Shown here: in pieces, positions 27,337 to 35,479 of the stretch
Layout: every line of letters begins with the position of its first letter
Numbering within the stretch: the stretch's first letter is position 1
DNA from: Aurantiacibacter rhizosphaerae
Lineage (GTDB): Bacteria > Pseudomonadota > Alphaproteobacteria > Sphingomonadales > Sphingomonadaceae
Assembly (NCBI RefSeq): GCF_009807005.1
Contig: NZ_WUBR01000001.1
Span: 1,488,001 to 1,552,000 of the forward strand
DNA: 64,000 nucleotides
Direction: 5' to 3'
Translations under genes and position numbers: made by a program
The notes under the pieces: model-generated
The model's input: the letters and a program-made list of their open reading frames with translations, nothing else
Told to the model about the DNA's origin: nothing
Databases searched by the model: none

Positions 27337-27533
27337 GAAGATTGTCCCCTAAGCAAATGAATATCTTGATGTTGCGGGGCAGAAACGCCCGTTACAAGTG
27401 AAACATCATATGCACACGGGATTAACAGGGCGCAACAGGCCCAGAGGGCACAAAGCCCTAAGCTGCACAGCTTCGTTGGAACGCTTTCAAAAAATCGTGG
27501 GGAGGGGGGGGATGCCAGCGCCCCCATGCCCAT

Positions 27534-28343
27534 TTATTTCTTCGGCTTGGAAGGTGGCGGCGTGCGCAGGCGAGAGCGATGCGCATCCATATCCAGCACT
27601 TCGCCGGGACCGTTGTCTTCGCCGGAAAGCACGCCAAGCCGGCGCGCGACTTCCTGATAAGCCTCTTCTTCCCCGCCAAGATCGCGGCGGAAGCGGTCCT
27701 TGTCCAGCTTCTCTCCGCTGGTCATGTCCCACAGGCGGCAATTGTCCGGGCTGAATTCATCGGCCAGGATCACGCGGCTGAAATCGCCATCGAAGATGCG
27801 ACCGAATTCCAGCTTGAAATCCACCAGGCGGATGTCGACGGCGGCGAACATGCCGCTCAGGAAATCATTCACGCGGATAGCCATCGCGGCGATATCCTGC
27901 ATCTCTTCATGGCTGGCCCAGTTGAAGCAGGCAATGTGCTCTTCCGCCACCAGCGGATCGCCCAGCGCATCGTCCTTCAGATAATATTCCAGCAGCGTGT
28001 GGGGCAGCATTTCGCCCTCTTCGATGCCGAGACGCTTTGAAATGGAGCCTGCGGCCACATTGCGCACCACCACTTCCAGCGGGATGATTTCCACCTGCCG
28101 CACCAATTGTTCGCGCATGTTCAGGCGGCGGATGAAGTGGGTGGGGATGCCGATGTGCGCCAGCCGGGTGAACACATATTCGCTGATGCGATTGTTGATC
28201 ACGCCCTTGCCGTTGATCGTACCCTTTTTCTCGGCGTTGAAGGCGGTGGCATCATCCTTGAAATACTGGATGATCGTGCCCGGCTCAGGACCTTCGTAAA
28301 GGATCTTGGCCTTGCCTTCGTAGATCTGGCGGCGGCGGGACAT
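27534..28343 (-). CDS. purC: SAICAR synthase
   Basis: Condenses CAIR with aspartate using ATP (step 7 of purine synthesis). 269 residues from ATG 28343, which has AAAGG 8 bases upstream. Seen: [16 protein letters not shown], the substrate loop [25 protein letters not shown] and [17 protein letters not shown]-terminal extension of about 25 residues (ending PPPSKPKK) exceeds the E. coli length of 237. The 5' region is unusual: a promoter-like element and an intrinsic terminator lie within 115 bases upstream. Confidence 0.96.
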   Translation of the reverse strand: MSRRRQIYEGKAKILYEGPEPGTIIQYFKDDATAFNAEKKGTINGKGVINNRISEYVFTRLAHIGIPTHFIRRLNMREQLVRQVEIIPLEVVVRNVAAGSISKRLGIEEGEMLPHTLLEYYLKDDALGDPLVAEEHIACFNWASHEEMQDIAAMAIRVNDFLSGMFAAVDIRLVDFKLEFGRIFDGDFSRVILADEFSPDNCRLWDMTSGEKLDKDRFRRDLGGEEEAYQEVARRLGVLSGEDNGPGEVLDMDAHRSRLRTPPPSKPKK

Positions 28344-28364
28344 TGGCGGCACCTTTCAGCAGCG

Positions 28365-28416
28365 AAAAAACGAGCGCCCCGGCGTCGCGAACTGGGTTCG
28401 CGGAGTACCGGGGCGC
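28365..28416 (-). terminator. Intrinsic terminator in the purC leader
   Basis: On the minus strand a two-part stem, GCGCCCCGG/CCGGGGCGC (28374-28382, 28408-28416) with inner CGCGAAC/GTTCGCG (28386-28392, 28396-28402), is followed by six T (28365-28370). It ends 22 bases before the purC ATG. No minus-strand gene lies upstream that it could end. Confidence 0.8.
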
Positions 28417-28428
28417 GTAGAAAGCAGG

Positions 28429-28457
28429 CCTATACACCGAAGTTGGCAGCGGGGCAA
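28429..28457 (-). promoter_or_regulatory. Putative promoter upstream of the purC terminator
   Basis: Minus strand TTGCCC (28452-28457), 17-base spacer, TATAGG (28429-28434). It predicts a start near 28422, so the transcript would enter the terminator hairpin almost at once. Pattern only. Confidence 0.45.
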
Positions 28458-28614
28458 TCGGGCGCAGGCAACAGGTGATTCGCATTGTAGCGCTGGCCCG
28501 GCAGTACAGATTTGCCCGGCATTATCCGGCGAAACCAATCATCTGCGAATTGTTGCAATCCATCCCCGAATTTCATGATAGCTTTTGTAAACCATTAATG
28601 GGGGGACTACCGAA

Positions 28615-29019
28615 ATGAAGAAGTTTGCATTCCTTGCCGTGTTTGCCTTGGCCGCCTGCGGTGAAGCCGAAACCGAGGAGCCGATGATGGAAGAAGAAGT
28701 GGTTGTCGCAGAGCCTGCGGCAGAAGTCGCCATGGCTGCCGATGGCATGCCGATGGCCGGCACTTTCGAAGTGACCAATGCCGAAGGCGAAACCTATACG
28801 CAGGTCGTATCCGACGACGGCACCTACACCAGCACGCGGGCCGACGGTACGGTAACGAATGGCACATGGACTTCCGAACGTCCGGACCAGTGGTGCGGCG
28901 CCGATGAAGGCGAGGAAGTTGAATGCGCGACCGAGACAATCGATGCCGATGGTGTCTGGACGTCTGTTTCCGACAATGATCCGGAAGATGTTTCGACAGT
29001 CGTCCGCGTCGATTCCTGA
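28615..29019 (+). CDS. Small acidic lipoprotein, unknown function
   Basis: 134 residues. Signal MKKFAFLAVFALAACG with lipobox LAAC (Cys15), then a very acidic linker (EAETEEPMMEEE). A beta-rich part with repeated hairpins follows: GTFEVTNAEGETYTQVVSDDGTYTSTRADGTVTNGTW, then two cysteines (WCGADEGEEVECAT) that could pair in the periplasm. No family is recognised; the DGTYT...GTW pattern resembles small periplasmic beta-sandwich proteins of sphingomonads. It is monocistronic, closed by a clear terminator. Confidence 0.8.
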   Translation: MKKFAFLAVFALAACGEAETEEPMMEEEVVVAEPAAEVAMAADGMPMAGTFEVTNAEGETYTQVVSDDGTYTSTRADGTVTNGTWTSERPDQWCGADEGEEVECATETIDADGVWTSVSDNDPEDVSTVVRVDS

Positions 29020-29035
29020 CATTTATCAAGACGAG

Positions 29036-29070
29036 AAAGGGCGCGTCACGAAGGTGGCGCGCCCTTTTCT
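29036..29070 (+). terminator. Rho-independent terminator of the small lipoprotein gene
   Basis: 14-bp stem with one G-T wobble (29036-29049 with 29054-29067, AAAGGGCGCGTCAC), loop GAAG, T-rich 3' side (CCCTTTTCT). It also faces the convergent antiporter gene. Confidence 0.9.
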
Positions 29071-29097
29071 GTACCGGCGAACGGGAATGCGTAGTGG

Positions 29098-30408
29098 CTA
29101 ACCCAGCCCCTTTGGCACGCCGCCTTCTGTTTCGGGCTTATCTTCGCATGGCACTTTCGTGCGTTCGATCACGCGGCCCAGCGTGGCACGCTGCACCAGC
29201 ACGCTGAACAATACCGCGCCGAAGGTTGCAGCCAGCAACAGATCGCGCACCGGGCCTGCGGGCAGGGATAGCGCCAGCGCGATGGAAATGCCGCCGCGAA
29301 GGCCGCCCCACCACAAGACGCCCCACGCGCCTTCCGCCTTTGGCTTGGCCGCGGGCACCACCCTGGTGGACACTGTAACCGCCACGGCGCGGGCAAGCAG
29401 GGTGATGGGAATCGCGGTCAGCATCAGCAGGCTTTCATTCAGCCCGGGAACCAGCACGATCATCTCCAGCCCGATCAGCAGGAAGAGGACGGAATTCAGC
29501 AATTCGTCCACCACTTCCCAGAAGCGGATCACGTAATCGCGGGTAATATCGCTCATGGCGTAGGTGACGCCGTGATTGCCGATTAACAGGCCTGCCACGG
29601 CCATCGCCAGCGGGCCGGAAATGTGCAGCGCGGTGCACAGGGCATAGCCGCCCATCACCACCGCCAGCGTGATCGTCACCTCCAGCGCATATTCATCCAT
29701 CGAACGCATGGCGCGAAAGCCGAGATAGCCGAAGATCGCGCCCACCAGCAGGCCGCCGCCAGCTTCTATCAGGAACAGCCGTGCACCTTCGGCGATGCTG
29801 AATTCGGTGCCCGTTACCGCCGCGCCCAGCAGGATGGCGAACACCACGATGCCCACGCCATCGTTGAACAGGCTTTCGCCCGCAACGCTGGCCTGCAGGC
29901 TTTCGTCCACCTTCTCCTCCTTCAGCACGCCCAGCACGGCCACGGGATCGGTGGGCGCAATCAGCGCGCCGAATACGAAATACCAGATGGGCGCCAGTTC
30001 CAAGCCCAGCAGCAGGCCCAGCCCCCAAGTGAGCAGGCCCACAATCACCGTGGAAAGGATAACGCCCACGGTAGAAAGCAGCAGCACCGGCAGCCAGTCC
30101 GCCTTCAGCCTGTCCAGATCCACATGCAGCGCGCCTGCAAACAGCAGGAAGCTCAGCATTCCCTGCAGCAGCGTGTCTGTAAAGTTCATCTGCTGCAGCA
30201 GCTGCGCTACGGTGTTATCCAGCGTGATGCCGGGAAAAACCGCATTGGCCACCAGCAGGCCAATGGCGGCAAGCGCGCCCATCGCCGTTAACCCGACGAC
30301 ATGCGGCAGTTTTATGAAGTGGTGGTTGAACCAGCCCAGAAAGGCACTGGCCACCACCAGCATGGCAGCAAGATCGAAGGGTGAGAGGCCGGCGCTAGCA
30401 TGTTCCAT
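29098..30408 (-). CDS. CPA1-family Na+/H+ antiporter
   Basis: Inner-membrane cation/proton antiporter of the NhaP/NHE type for pH and Na+ control. 436 residues with about 12 hydrophobic segments and a short cytosolic tail. Characteristic: ALIAPTDPVAVLGVLKEE (about 149-165) and the CPA1 ion-site motif GESLFNDGVGIV with Asn182-Asp183. RGGISIALALSLP near the C-terminus is also typical. Specific ions cannot be deduced. Its start is 32 bases from the 3' end of wrbA, so it may be read from wrbA's transcript. Confidence 0.92.
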   Translation of the reverse strand: MEHASAGLSPFDLAAMLVVASAFLGWFNHHFIKLPHVVGLTAMGALAAIGLLVANAVFPGITLDNTVAQLLQQMNFTDTLLQGMLSFLLFAGALHVDLDRLKADWLPVLLLSTVGVILSTVIVGLLTWGLGLLLGLELAPIWYFVFGALIAPTDPVAVLGVLKEEKVDESLQASVAGESLFNDGVGIVVFAILLGAAVTGTEFSIAEGARLFLIEAGGGLLVGAIFGYLGFRAMRSMDEYALEVTITLAVVMGGYALCTALHISGPLAMAVAGLLIGNHGVTYAMSDITRDYVIRFWEVVDELLNSVLFLLIGLEMIVLVPGLNESLLMLTAIPITLLARAVAVTVSTRVVPAAKPKAEGAWGVLWWGGLRGGISIALALSLPAGPVRDLLLAATFGAVLFSVLVQRATLGRVIERTKVPCEDKPETEGGVPKGLG

Positions 30409-30440
30409 CGCGGGGGTTTAGCCGCGCCCGCCGGTAAATC

Positions 30441-31043
30441 CTACCCCGCCATCTTCGCCGCGGTGTTGGCCACGCGCCGGCCAAGATATTTCGCGCCGTC
30501 GATCTCCACCTGGCTTGGCTGGCGGCTGCCATCCGGCCCGGCGATGGTGGTGGCGCCATAGGGTGCGCCGCCCTTCACCTCGTCAATACCGTTCTGGCCT
30601 TCAAAGCCGTAGTCGAGGCCAATGATGCTCATGCCGAAATGCATGAGGTTGGTGATCATGGAAAACAGCGTTGTTTCCTGCCCGCCATGCTGTGAATTGC
30701 TGCTGGTGAAGACAGCGCCCGGCTTTCCGATCAGCGCGCCCGATGCCCACACACCGCCGCAGGTATCGAGGAAGGCGGCCATCTGGCTGGGCAGGCGGCC
30801 AAAGCGCGTGGGCGCGCCCAGCACCAGGCCATCATATTCACCCAGCACATCCGGTCCTTCGATCAGATCGTGGCTTTCATCATGCTGGAAGCCGAAATTC
30901 TTCACCACATCTTCCGGCGCGGTTTCGGCAACGCGGCGAATATCCGCCTCATGCCCGGCATCGCGAATGCCCGCGGCCACGGCCTCTGCCATGGTGGAGA
31001 CGTGTCCGTAGGAAGAGTAATAAAGCACGAGAATGCGAGCCAT
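30441..31043 (-). CDS. wrbA: NAD(P)H:quinone oxidoreductase, WrbA type
   Basis: FMN flavodoxin-like enzyme that reduces quinones by two electrons and so avoids semiquinones. 200 residues from ATG 31043, preceded by GAAAGGATC. FMN phosphate loop [19 protein letters not shown], then [18 protein letters not shown] and the [14 protein letters not shown] region of the WrbA group. The longer frame upstream of 31043 has no family similarity. Confidence 0.95.
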   Translation of the reverse strand: MARILVLYYSSYGHVSTMAEAVAAGIRDAGHEADIRRVAETAPEDVVKNFGFQHDESHDLIEGPDVLGEYDGLVLGAPTRFGRLPSQMAAFLDTCGGVWASGALIGKPGAVFTSSNSQHGGQETTLFSMITNLMHFGMSIIGLDYGFEGQNGIDEVKGGAPYGATTIAGPDGSRQPSQVEIDGAKYLGRRVANTAAKMAG

Positions 31044-31332
31044 GGTGATCCTTTCGCTTGCCGGGGAGGCTGTTGCCGCAAAAATCGCGGCGAGAGGGGA
31101 GGGCAGATTGATCCTGTCCGTATTGCAATGTTGGATGCGCATGCCGGTTCCGCAACCATGCAGAAGCGATGATGCGATGCTTTCCGCTTCAATCTGGCTG
31201 ACAATGGTGCCATTCGCCGCAAGGAGGGCCAAATGTCGTGGCGCGCTGCATGGCACGGGTGCGTAAGGCGGTTTGCAACCTCATCGGGTTTGATTCGTTA
31301 TCCAGCCTTCGGGCCATCGGGAAGAAAAGTGC

Positions 31333-32964
31333 ATGGAAGCGATTGGCGATGATCTGGACACGATGAAGCGGGTGCCGCTGGCAGACGATCACGTGGAGAT
31401 GATCTGCGAGATCGGGACGGAACGCTGCTACTCCGCCGGGGACAGCGTGGCCGAAGTCGGCGATGCGATGACAGAATTTCTCTATGTGCTGGAGGGGGAG
31501 ATCGAGATCGTCGATCCCTATACCGGCGGCCGCCTGATGAAGAGCGCGATCGGCCCCACGCAGTTCATGGGCGAGATCGGTTTCCTGAATGCCGGAAGCT
31601 GGACCCTGCCGATGCGCGCGGCGAAGGACACCCGCGTAATTGCCGCACCGCGGGACGAAATGATGGACCTGATGCGGCGCGTGCCCGAACTTTCAGATCA
31701 CATCATCACCGTGTTCGCCGCCCGGCGAAGGCGCACGTTCGAGGAGAACCGCAGTTCCATCAAGCTGATCGGGGCGGACCGTGATCCGGCCGTGCAAAAG
31801 GTGGAAAGCTTCCTGCGGCGCAACCGGGTGCCGTACCACACCTATGATCTGGACGCCTCTGACGAGGAGAGCGTGACGCTATGCCGGCTGGCCGATCATA
31901 CGCCTGCCGTCATCTTCAACCGGGACGAGGTGATAGAAGACCCGACCCCGCGCAAGATCGCGCATCGCCTGGGGCTGGATCTGAATATCTGCGAAGAGAA
32001 CAGCTATGACGTGATCATCGTGGGCGGCGGGCCGGGCGGTGTGGCAGCGGCGGTGTATGCAGGGGCAGAGGGGCTGTGCGCCATGCTGATAGAGGACACG
32101 GCCATCGGCGGGCAGGCCGGCATGTCCAGCCGTATCGAGAACTACATGGGTTTCCCCACCGGCATCTCCGGCTCCGACCTTGTCTATCGCGGAGAGATAC
32201 AGGCGCTGAAATTCGGCACGCGTTTCGTGATGCCGCGCCGCGTGGTGGATTTGTCAAAGCGGGAGGACGGCCAGTTCTGCGTGACGCTCGACGATGATGT
32301 ACAGGTCTGCGCACGCGCCGTGGTGGTGGCCACGGGCGTGCAATACCGCCGCCTGCCGCTTCCACGGCTGGCCGAGTTCGAAGGCGCGGGCGTCTATTAT
32401 GCTGCCACCGACATGGAGGCCCGCTTCTGCCGCAATTGCGATGCCGTGGTGGTGGGCGGCGGCAATTCATCGGGGCAGGCCGCCATGTTCCTCAGCCGCC
32501 ATGCGTCACACGTTCACCTGATCGTGCGCGGGGACAGCCTAGCATCGACGATGAGCGAGTATCTGAGTCACCGGCTGGAGAACGATTCGGCGGTGACGAT
32601 CCATTACGAGACCGAGGTGAGCGCGCTGCATGGGGAAAGCCGTCTATCCGGCGTCACCCTTTCCGGCCCCGATGGCGAGACAGAGGTGCGCACCAACGGA
32701 TTGTTCATCATGATCGGCGCGGAGCCGAACAGCGGCTGGCTGAACGATATGGCAGAGTTGGATGATCGCGGCTTCGTGAAGACGGGCGACGAAGTGGGCG
32801 CGGCCAGCCAGTACGAAACCTCCACGCCCGGCATTTATGCCATCGGCGATGTACGCTCCGGCTCAGTCAAACGCGTGGCCAGCGCCGTGGGGGAAGGGTC
32901 CGTGGTGATATCCGCCGCGTGGAATCACATCGCCGCGCAATTGGATGCCGAAGAAAAGGGCTGA
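31333..32964 (+). CDS. Cyclic-nucleotide-binding, thioredoxin-reductase-like flavoprotein
   Basis: 543 residues with three parts. A cNMP-binding/CRP-like domain covers about 20-140 (FLYVLEGEIEIVDP, GEIGFLNAG). A thioredoxin/glutaredoxin-like segment covers about 145-220 (VESFLRRNRVPYHTYDLD). A thioredoxin-reductase-like FAD/NAD(P) module follows from about 228 (VIIVGGGPGGVAAA, VVVGGGNSSGQAA, IYAIGDV). The CxxC of true thioredoxin reductases is replaced by AATD at 357-360, and a different CRNC (366-369) lies just after it. The architecture is known in many bacteria, but electron acceptor and ligand are not. Shine-Dalgarno GGAAGA precedes ATG 31333. Divergent from wrbA, another quinone/redox flavoprotein. 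Confidence 0.93.
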   Translation: MEAIGDDLDTMKRVPLADDHVEMICEIGTERCYSAGDSVAEVGDAMTEFLYVLEGEIEIVDPYTGGRLMKSAIGPTQFMGEIGFLNAGSWTLPMRAAKDTRVIAAPRDEMMDLMRRVPELSDHIITVFAARRRRTFEENRSSIKLIGADRDPAVQKVESFLRRNRVPYHTYDLDASDEESVTLCRLADHTPAVIFNRDEVIEDPTPRKIAHRLGLDLNICEENSYDVIIVGGGPGGVAAAVYAGAEGLCAMLIEDTAIGGQAGMSSRIENYMGFPTGISGSDLVYRGEIQALKFGTRFVMPRRVVDLSKREDGQFCVTLDDDVQVCARAVVVATGVQYRRLPLPRLAEFEGAGVYYAATDMEARFCRNCDAVVVGGGNSSGQAAMFLSRHASHVHLIVRGDSLASTMSEYLSHRLENDSAVTIHYETEVSALHGESRLSGVTLSGPDGETEVRTNGLFIMIGAEPNSGWLNDMAELDDRGFVKTGDEVGAASQYETSTPGIYAIGDVRSGSVKRVASAVGEGSVVISAAWNHIAAQLDAEEKG

Positions 32965-32971
32965 CGCGTGA

Positions 32972-33091
32972 GGGTCTAACTCCGAACCCGCGAGGGTTCG
33001 CAAGGCCGACCGGCCGCCCGAGCCAATGCGAGGCCAATGCGAGGGGGAGCCAAGCGGGCGGATTCCCGCGCCCGGCGCTTGTGGGTCTAAC
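32972..33091. repeat. REP-like element, copy 2, flanked by 9-base direct repeats
   Basis: Between the flavoprotein gene and tRNA-Phe. GGGTCTAAC occurs at 32972-32980 and again at 33083-33091. Inside are a hairpin CGAACCC/GGGTTCG (32983-33000) and AAGGCCGACCGGCC (33002-33015), which is the reverse complement of the core in copy 1 near 21930. An exact tandem pair of GCCAATGCGAG (33022-33032, 33033-33043) follows. It is possibly also a terminator for the gene ending at 32964. Confidence 0.6.
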
Positions 33092-33100
33092 CAAAGGGAG

Positions 33101-33175
33101 TGGTGCCCGGGGGCGGATTCGAACCACCGACACGACGATTTTCAGTCGTCTGCTCTACCCCTGAGCTACCCAGGC
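33101..33175 (-). tRNA. tRNA-Phe (GAA)
   Basis: Minus strand. Acceptor stem GCCTGGG pairs with CCCGGGC with one wobble, then discriminator A and encoded CCA. D arm is GCTCAGGGGTAGAGC. Anticodon stem GACGA/TCGTC has loop CTGAAAA, i.e. anticodon GAA. T arm is GGTGGTTCGAATCCGCC. It lies downstream of infA-maf-RNase-yacG on the same strand, a common alphaproteobacterial arrangement, and could be processed from that transcript. Confidence 0.98.
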
Positions 33176-33264
33176 ATTCTTCAGGCTGCGAGCGGCAGAT
33201 GCATGCTCGCGGTCAAGGGAAGCGCGCCTATGGCGAACCCTCGTGCGCTTGGCAAGACCCCAAT

Positions 33265-33429
33265 TCAGTCTTCTGTCGCAATATCTTCAGGCGCGGCTGG
33301 TGGACCGGGCACGGCATAGCCATCGTTGAACCACTGTGCGAGGTCGCGATCGCGGCAACGGCTGGAGCAAAAGGGCGTGAATTCCTCTGTGCGAGGTTTC
33401 TTGCAAATGGGGCAGGGGCGCTTCGTCAT
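33265..33429 (-). CDS. yacG: DNA gyrase inhibitor YacG
   Basis: 54-residue zinc protein of the YacG family. Zinc ligands Cys6, Cys9, Cys21 and Cys25 in RPCPICKKPRTEEFTPFCSSRCRDRDLAQWF, which includes the conserved DL..W segment. In E. coli YacG binds the GyrB C-terminal region and blocks DNA binding. Its ATG overlaps the stop of the RNase-like gene (ATGA), so translation is coupled. Confidence 0.95.
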   Translation of the reverse strand: MTKRPCPICKKPRTEEFTPFCSSRCRDRDLAQWFNDGYAVPGPPAAPEDIATED

Positions 33430-34400
33430 CGCGCCACAATCTGGGCATGGGGTGCATCCATCGCAAGGGCCGGATCGGGCCTTGTCGACACGTCCGTTCC
33501 CGTCCGGCGGCGCAATTCATCCAGCCAGCTGGCCGACAATTGATCGATCACGGCAGGATGGGCCGAAAGCTCCACCACGCCGGCGCCCTGCAATCGCTCT
33601 GCCCGGCGCAGCAATTGCCGCGCGGCAAAGGCGGCCCGGTGATAGGTCGCGCGTTGCAGAAGAGATGGCCGTTCCAGCCGCGCGATGATTTGCACAAAGC
33701 CAAAGCCGTTCATCGCGGTGCGTTCATGCGGCCAGCGTGACAGTGCATCGGCCAATGCTGAATCGATAGCGCGGCGATCTTCCTTCGCAGGCAGGGTGGG
33801 GAAATCGATCCCCAGATTGCCGCGCAGGTCCAGCCGCTTCACCGCGTCTCCCATCGCATCGGCAGCGGCGAGTGCCAGTTCGCGTGGCGGCAAATTGCCG
33901 TCCACATCGCACACGGTCATCGCCGGCGTGCAGGCGAAATGCAGCGAACCGCCGGAAAAATCGGCGCGGCCATCCATGGCTTCGCCCACCAGTTCATCCC
34001 AATCGCATTCGGGAAAGCTGCGCACATTGCGCACGGCATGCCCGGCGGAGGACAATCCCTCGGCAAGAGATGGCGCAGGGCGGGGCGGGGCATTCGTGGG
34101 GCGGGCCTGCGCATGTTTGGCGCGGCCTGCCTCTGCCAGAGCGGGGCGCACGACCTGCAAGCGGATGCGCGCGCCTTCTGCGGCGTCTTTCGGCAGGCGG
34201 TCCACCAGCGCAATCTGCCCATTGTCGAATGTGGCGGTGCCGCGGCTTGCACCCTTGCGCCGCGATGTAAGGGTGGCTTCTTCCACCAGGCCGGTGGACA
34301 ATCCGCCGGGCCAGACAACCATCGCTTTGGCAATGCGGCTTCCTTCCAGCCGGATCGCGCGATCTTCGCCGATCCCTTCCTCCAGAAACCACTCAGCCAA
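33426..34400 (-). CDS. RNase E/G-like protein, short form
   Basis: 324 residues, against 489 for E. coli RNase G and over 500 for the RNase E core. The C-terminal half aligns by eye with the RNase E/G catalytic region: LDLRGNLGIDFPTLP corresponds to the IDF catalytic-Asp strand, and FGFVQIIARLERPSL to the FGL..MSRQRL..SL segment. That second part is shortened and has lost the usual SRFG. No S1 domain and no Zn-link CPxC are seen, so activity is uncertain. Similar short proteins accompany yacG in sphingomonads. Overlaps maf by 8 bases and yacG by 4. Confidence 0.82.
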   Translation of the reverse strand: MAEWFLEEGIGEDRAIRLEGSRIAKAMVVWPGGLSTGLVEEATLTSRRKGASRGTATFDNGQIALVDRLPKDAAEGARIRLQVVRPALAEAGRAKHAQARPTNAPPRPAPSLAEGLSSAGHAVRNVRSFPECDWDELVGEAMDGRADFSGGSLHFACTPAMTVCDVDGNLPPRELALAAADAMGDAVKRLDLRGNLGIDFPTLPAKEDRRAIDSALADALSRWPHERTAMNGFGFVQIIARLERPSLLQRATYHRAAFAARQLLRRAERLQGAGVVELSAHPAVIDQLSASWLDELRRRTGTDVSTRPDPALAMDAPHAQIVAR

Positions 34401-34974
34401 TGGCGAACCCGGCGGATTTCAGCAGGATGCGCGTTTCATACAGCGGCAGGCCGACGACGCCGGAATGGCTGCCCTGTATCCACGAGATCAGCGCCTCTGC
34501 CATGCCCTGTATCGCATAGCCGCCTGCCTTGCCCTCCCATTCGCCGCTGGCAATGTAGGCGTCGATCTCTTCGGGGGAGAGGCGTTTGAACTTAAGCTGC
34601 GTCTCGCTCAATTTCTCGCGGATAGAGCCATCGGGCGCGGCCAGAGTTACGGCGGAAAACACGCGGTGGCGACGACCGGAGAGCAGTACAAGGCATTCGC
34701 GTGCCGTTGCTTCATCCTCGGCCTTGGGCAGAATGCGCCGACCGGCCGCGACAACTGTATCGCCAGAAAGCACGTGCGCGCCCGCGCCGTCCACGGCCTG
34801 CGCCTTTTCACGCGCCATGCGCACGGCATAGTCACGCGGCAATTCGCGCGCATGGGGTGTTTCGTCGATATCTGCGGGGGTTACCGCGTCAGGTTCTATA
34901 CCCAGCCGCGACAGCCATTCGCGGCGACGCGGGCTGGCGGAAGCGAGGACGAGTTTCAGCGGATCGGAAGCCAC
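34393..34974 (-). CDS. maf: Maf-like nucleoside triphosphate pyrophosphatase
   Basis: House-cleaning pyrophosphatase that hydrolyses dTTP/UTP or modified nucleotides; some Maf proteins also affect septation. 193 residues: LVLASASPRRREWL (N-terminal signature), LSGDTVVAAGRRILPKA and the C-terminal GKAGGYAIQGMAE and GSHSGVVGLPLYET. The SHSGVVGLP form is typical. Second gene of the infA operon, 29 bases after infA and overlapping the RNase-like gene. Confidence 0.94.
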   Translation of the reverse strand: MASDPLKLVLASASPRRREWLSRLGIEPDAVTPADIDETPHARELPRDYAVRMAREKAQAVDGAGAHVLSGDTVVAAGRRILPKAEDEATARECLVLLSGRRHRVFSAVTLAAPDGSIREKLSETQLKFKRLSPEEIDAYIASGEWEGKAGGYAIQGMAEALISWIQGSHSGVVGLPLYETRILLKSAGFAIG

Positions 34975-35003
34975 TCGATAGTCTTAGGGCGCTGGCTTGC
35001 GCC

Positions 35004-35255
35004 TTAGCCGGTGTATCCCGGCGGTCCGCCGCGACCCGGCATGAAGCGGTAGGTGATGCGTGCCTTGGTCAGATCGTACGGCGTCAGTTCGCACAGCACC
35101 TCGTCACCCACCAGCACGCGGATGCGGTTCTTGCGCATGCGGCCTGCGGTGTGACCCAAAACCTCGTGGCCGTTCTCGAGCTCGACGCGGAACATTGCGT
35201 TGGGCAGCAGTTCAACCACCTTGCCGCGCATTTCGAGAAGTTCTTCCTTAGCCAT
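35004..35255 (-). CDS. infA: Translation initiation factor IF-1
   Basis: Single OB-fold factor that binds the ribosomal A site during initiation. 83 residues instead of the usual 72. The core [50 protein letters not shown] and the basic end KARITYRF are standard; a Gly/Pro-rich tail [12 protein letters not shown] is added, as in other Sphingomonadales. First gene of infA-maf-RNase-yacG. Confidence 0.98.
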   Translation of the reverse strand: MAKEELLEMRGKVVELLPNAMFRVELENGHEVLGHTAGRMRKNRIRVLVGDEVLCELTPYDLTKARITYRFMPGRGGPPGYTG

Positions 35256-35479
35256 TCAGTCTATTGGTCCTTGTGCTTGGTCATATGCTTTTCCGGTAAG
35301 ATTTACCCAGTGCAGGCCGCGCCCTTAGACGCCTCTTGCACAAAATGGAAGATAGGCCGTGTATCGCGCCTTTAAAGGGCCGACAGCTGCGATACATCTG
35401 CGACAAAATACGACAAGGGTCTGTATTGCCTGCGCAAGCGATGCGGAACATAGGCCTCCTGGGTGGGGATTCAAACCTT

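Noticed and set aside
33100-33543. Plus-strand frame over the tRNA, starting MVPGGGFEPPTRRFS
   Set aside because: It is the antisense reading of tRNA-Phe and yacG; this peptide is a well-known annotation artefact.
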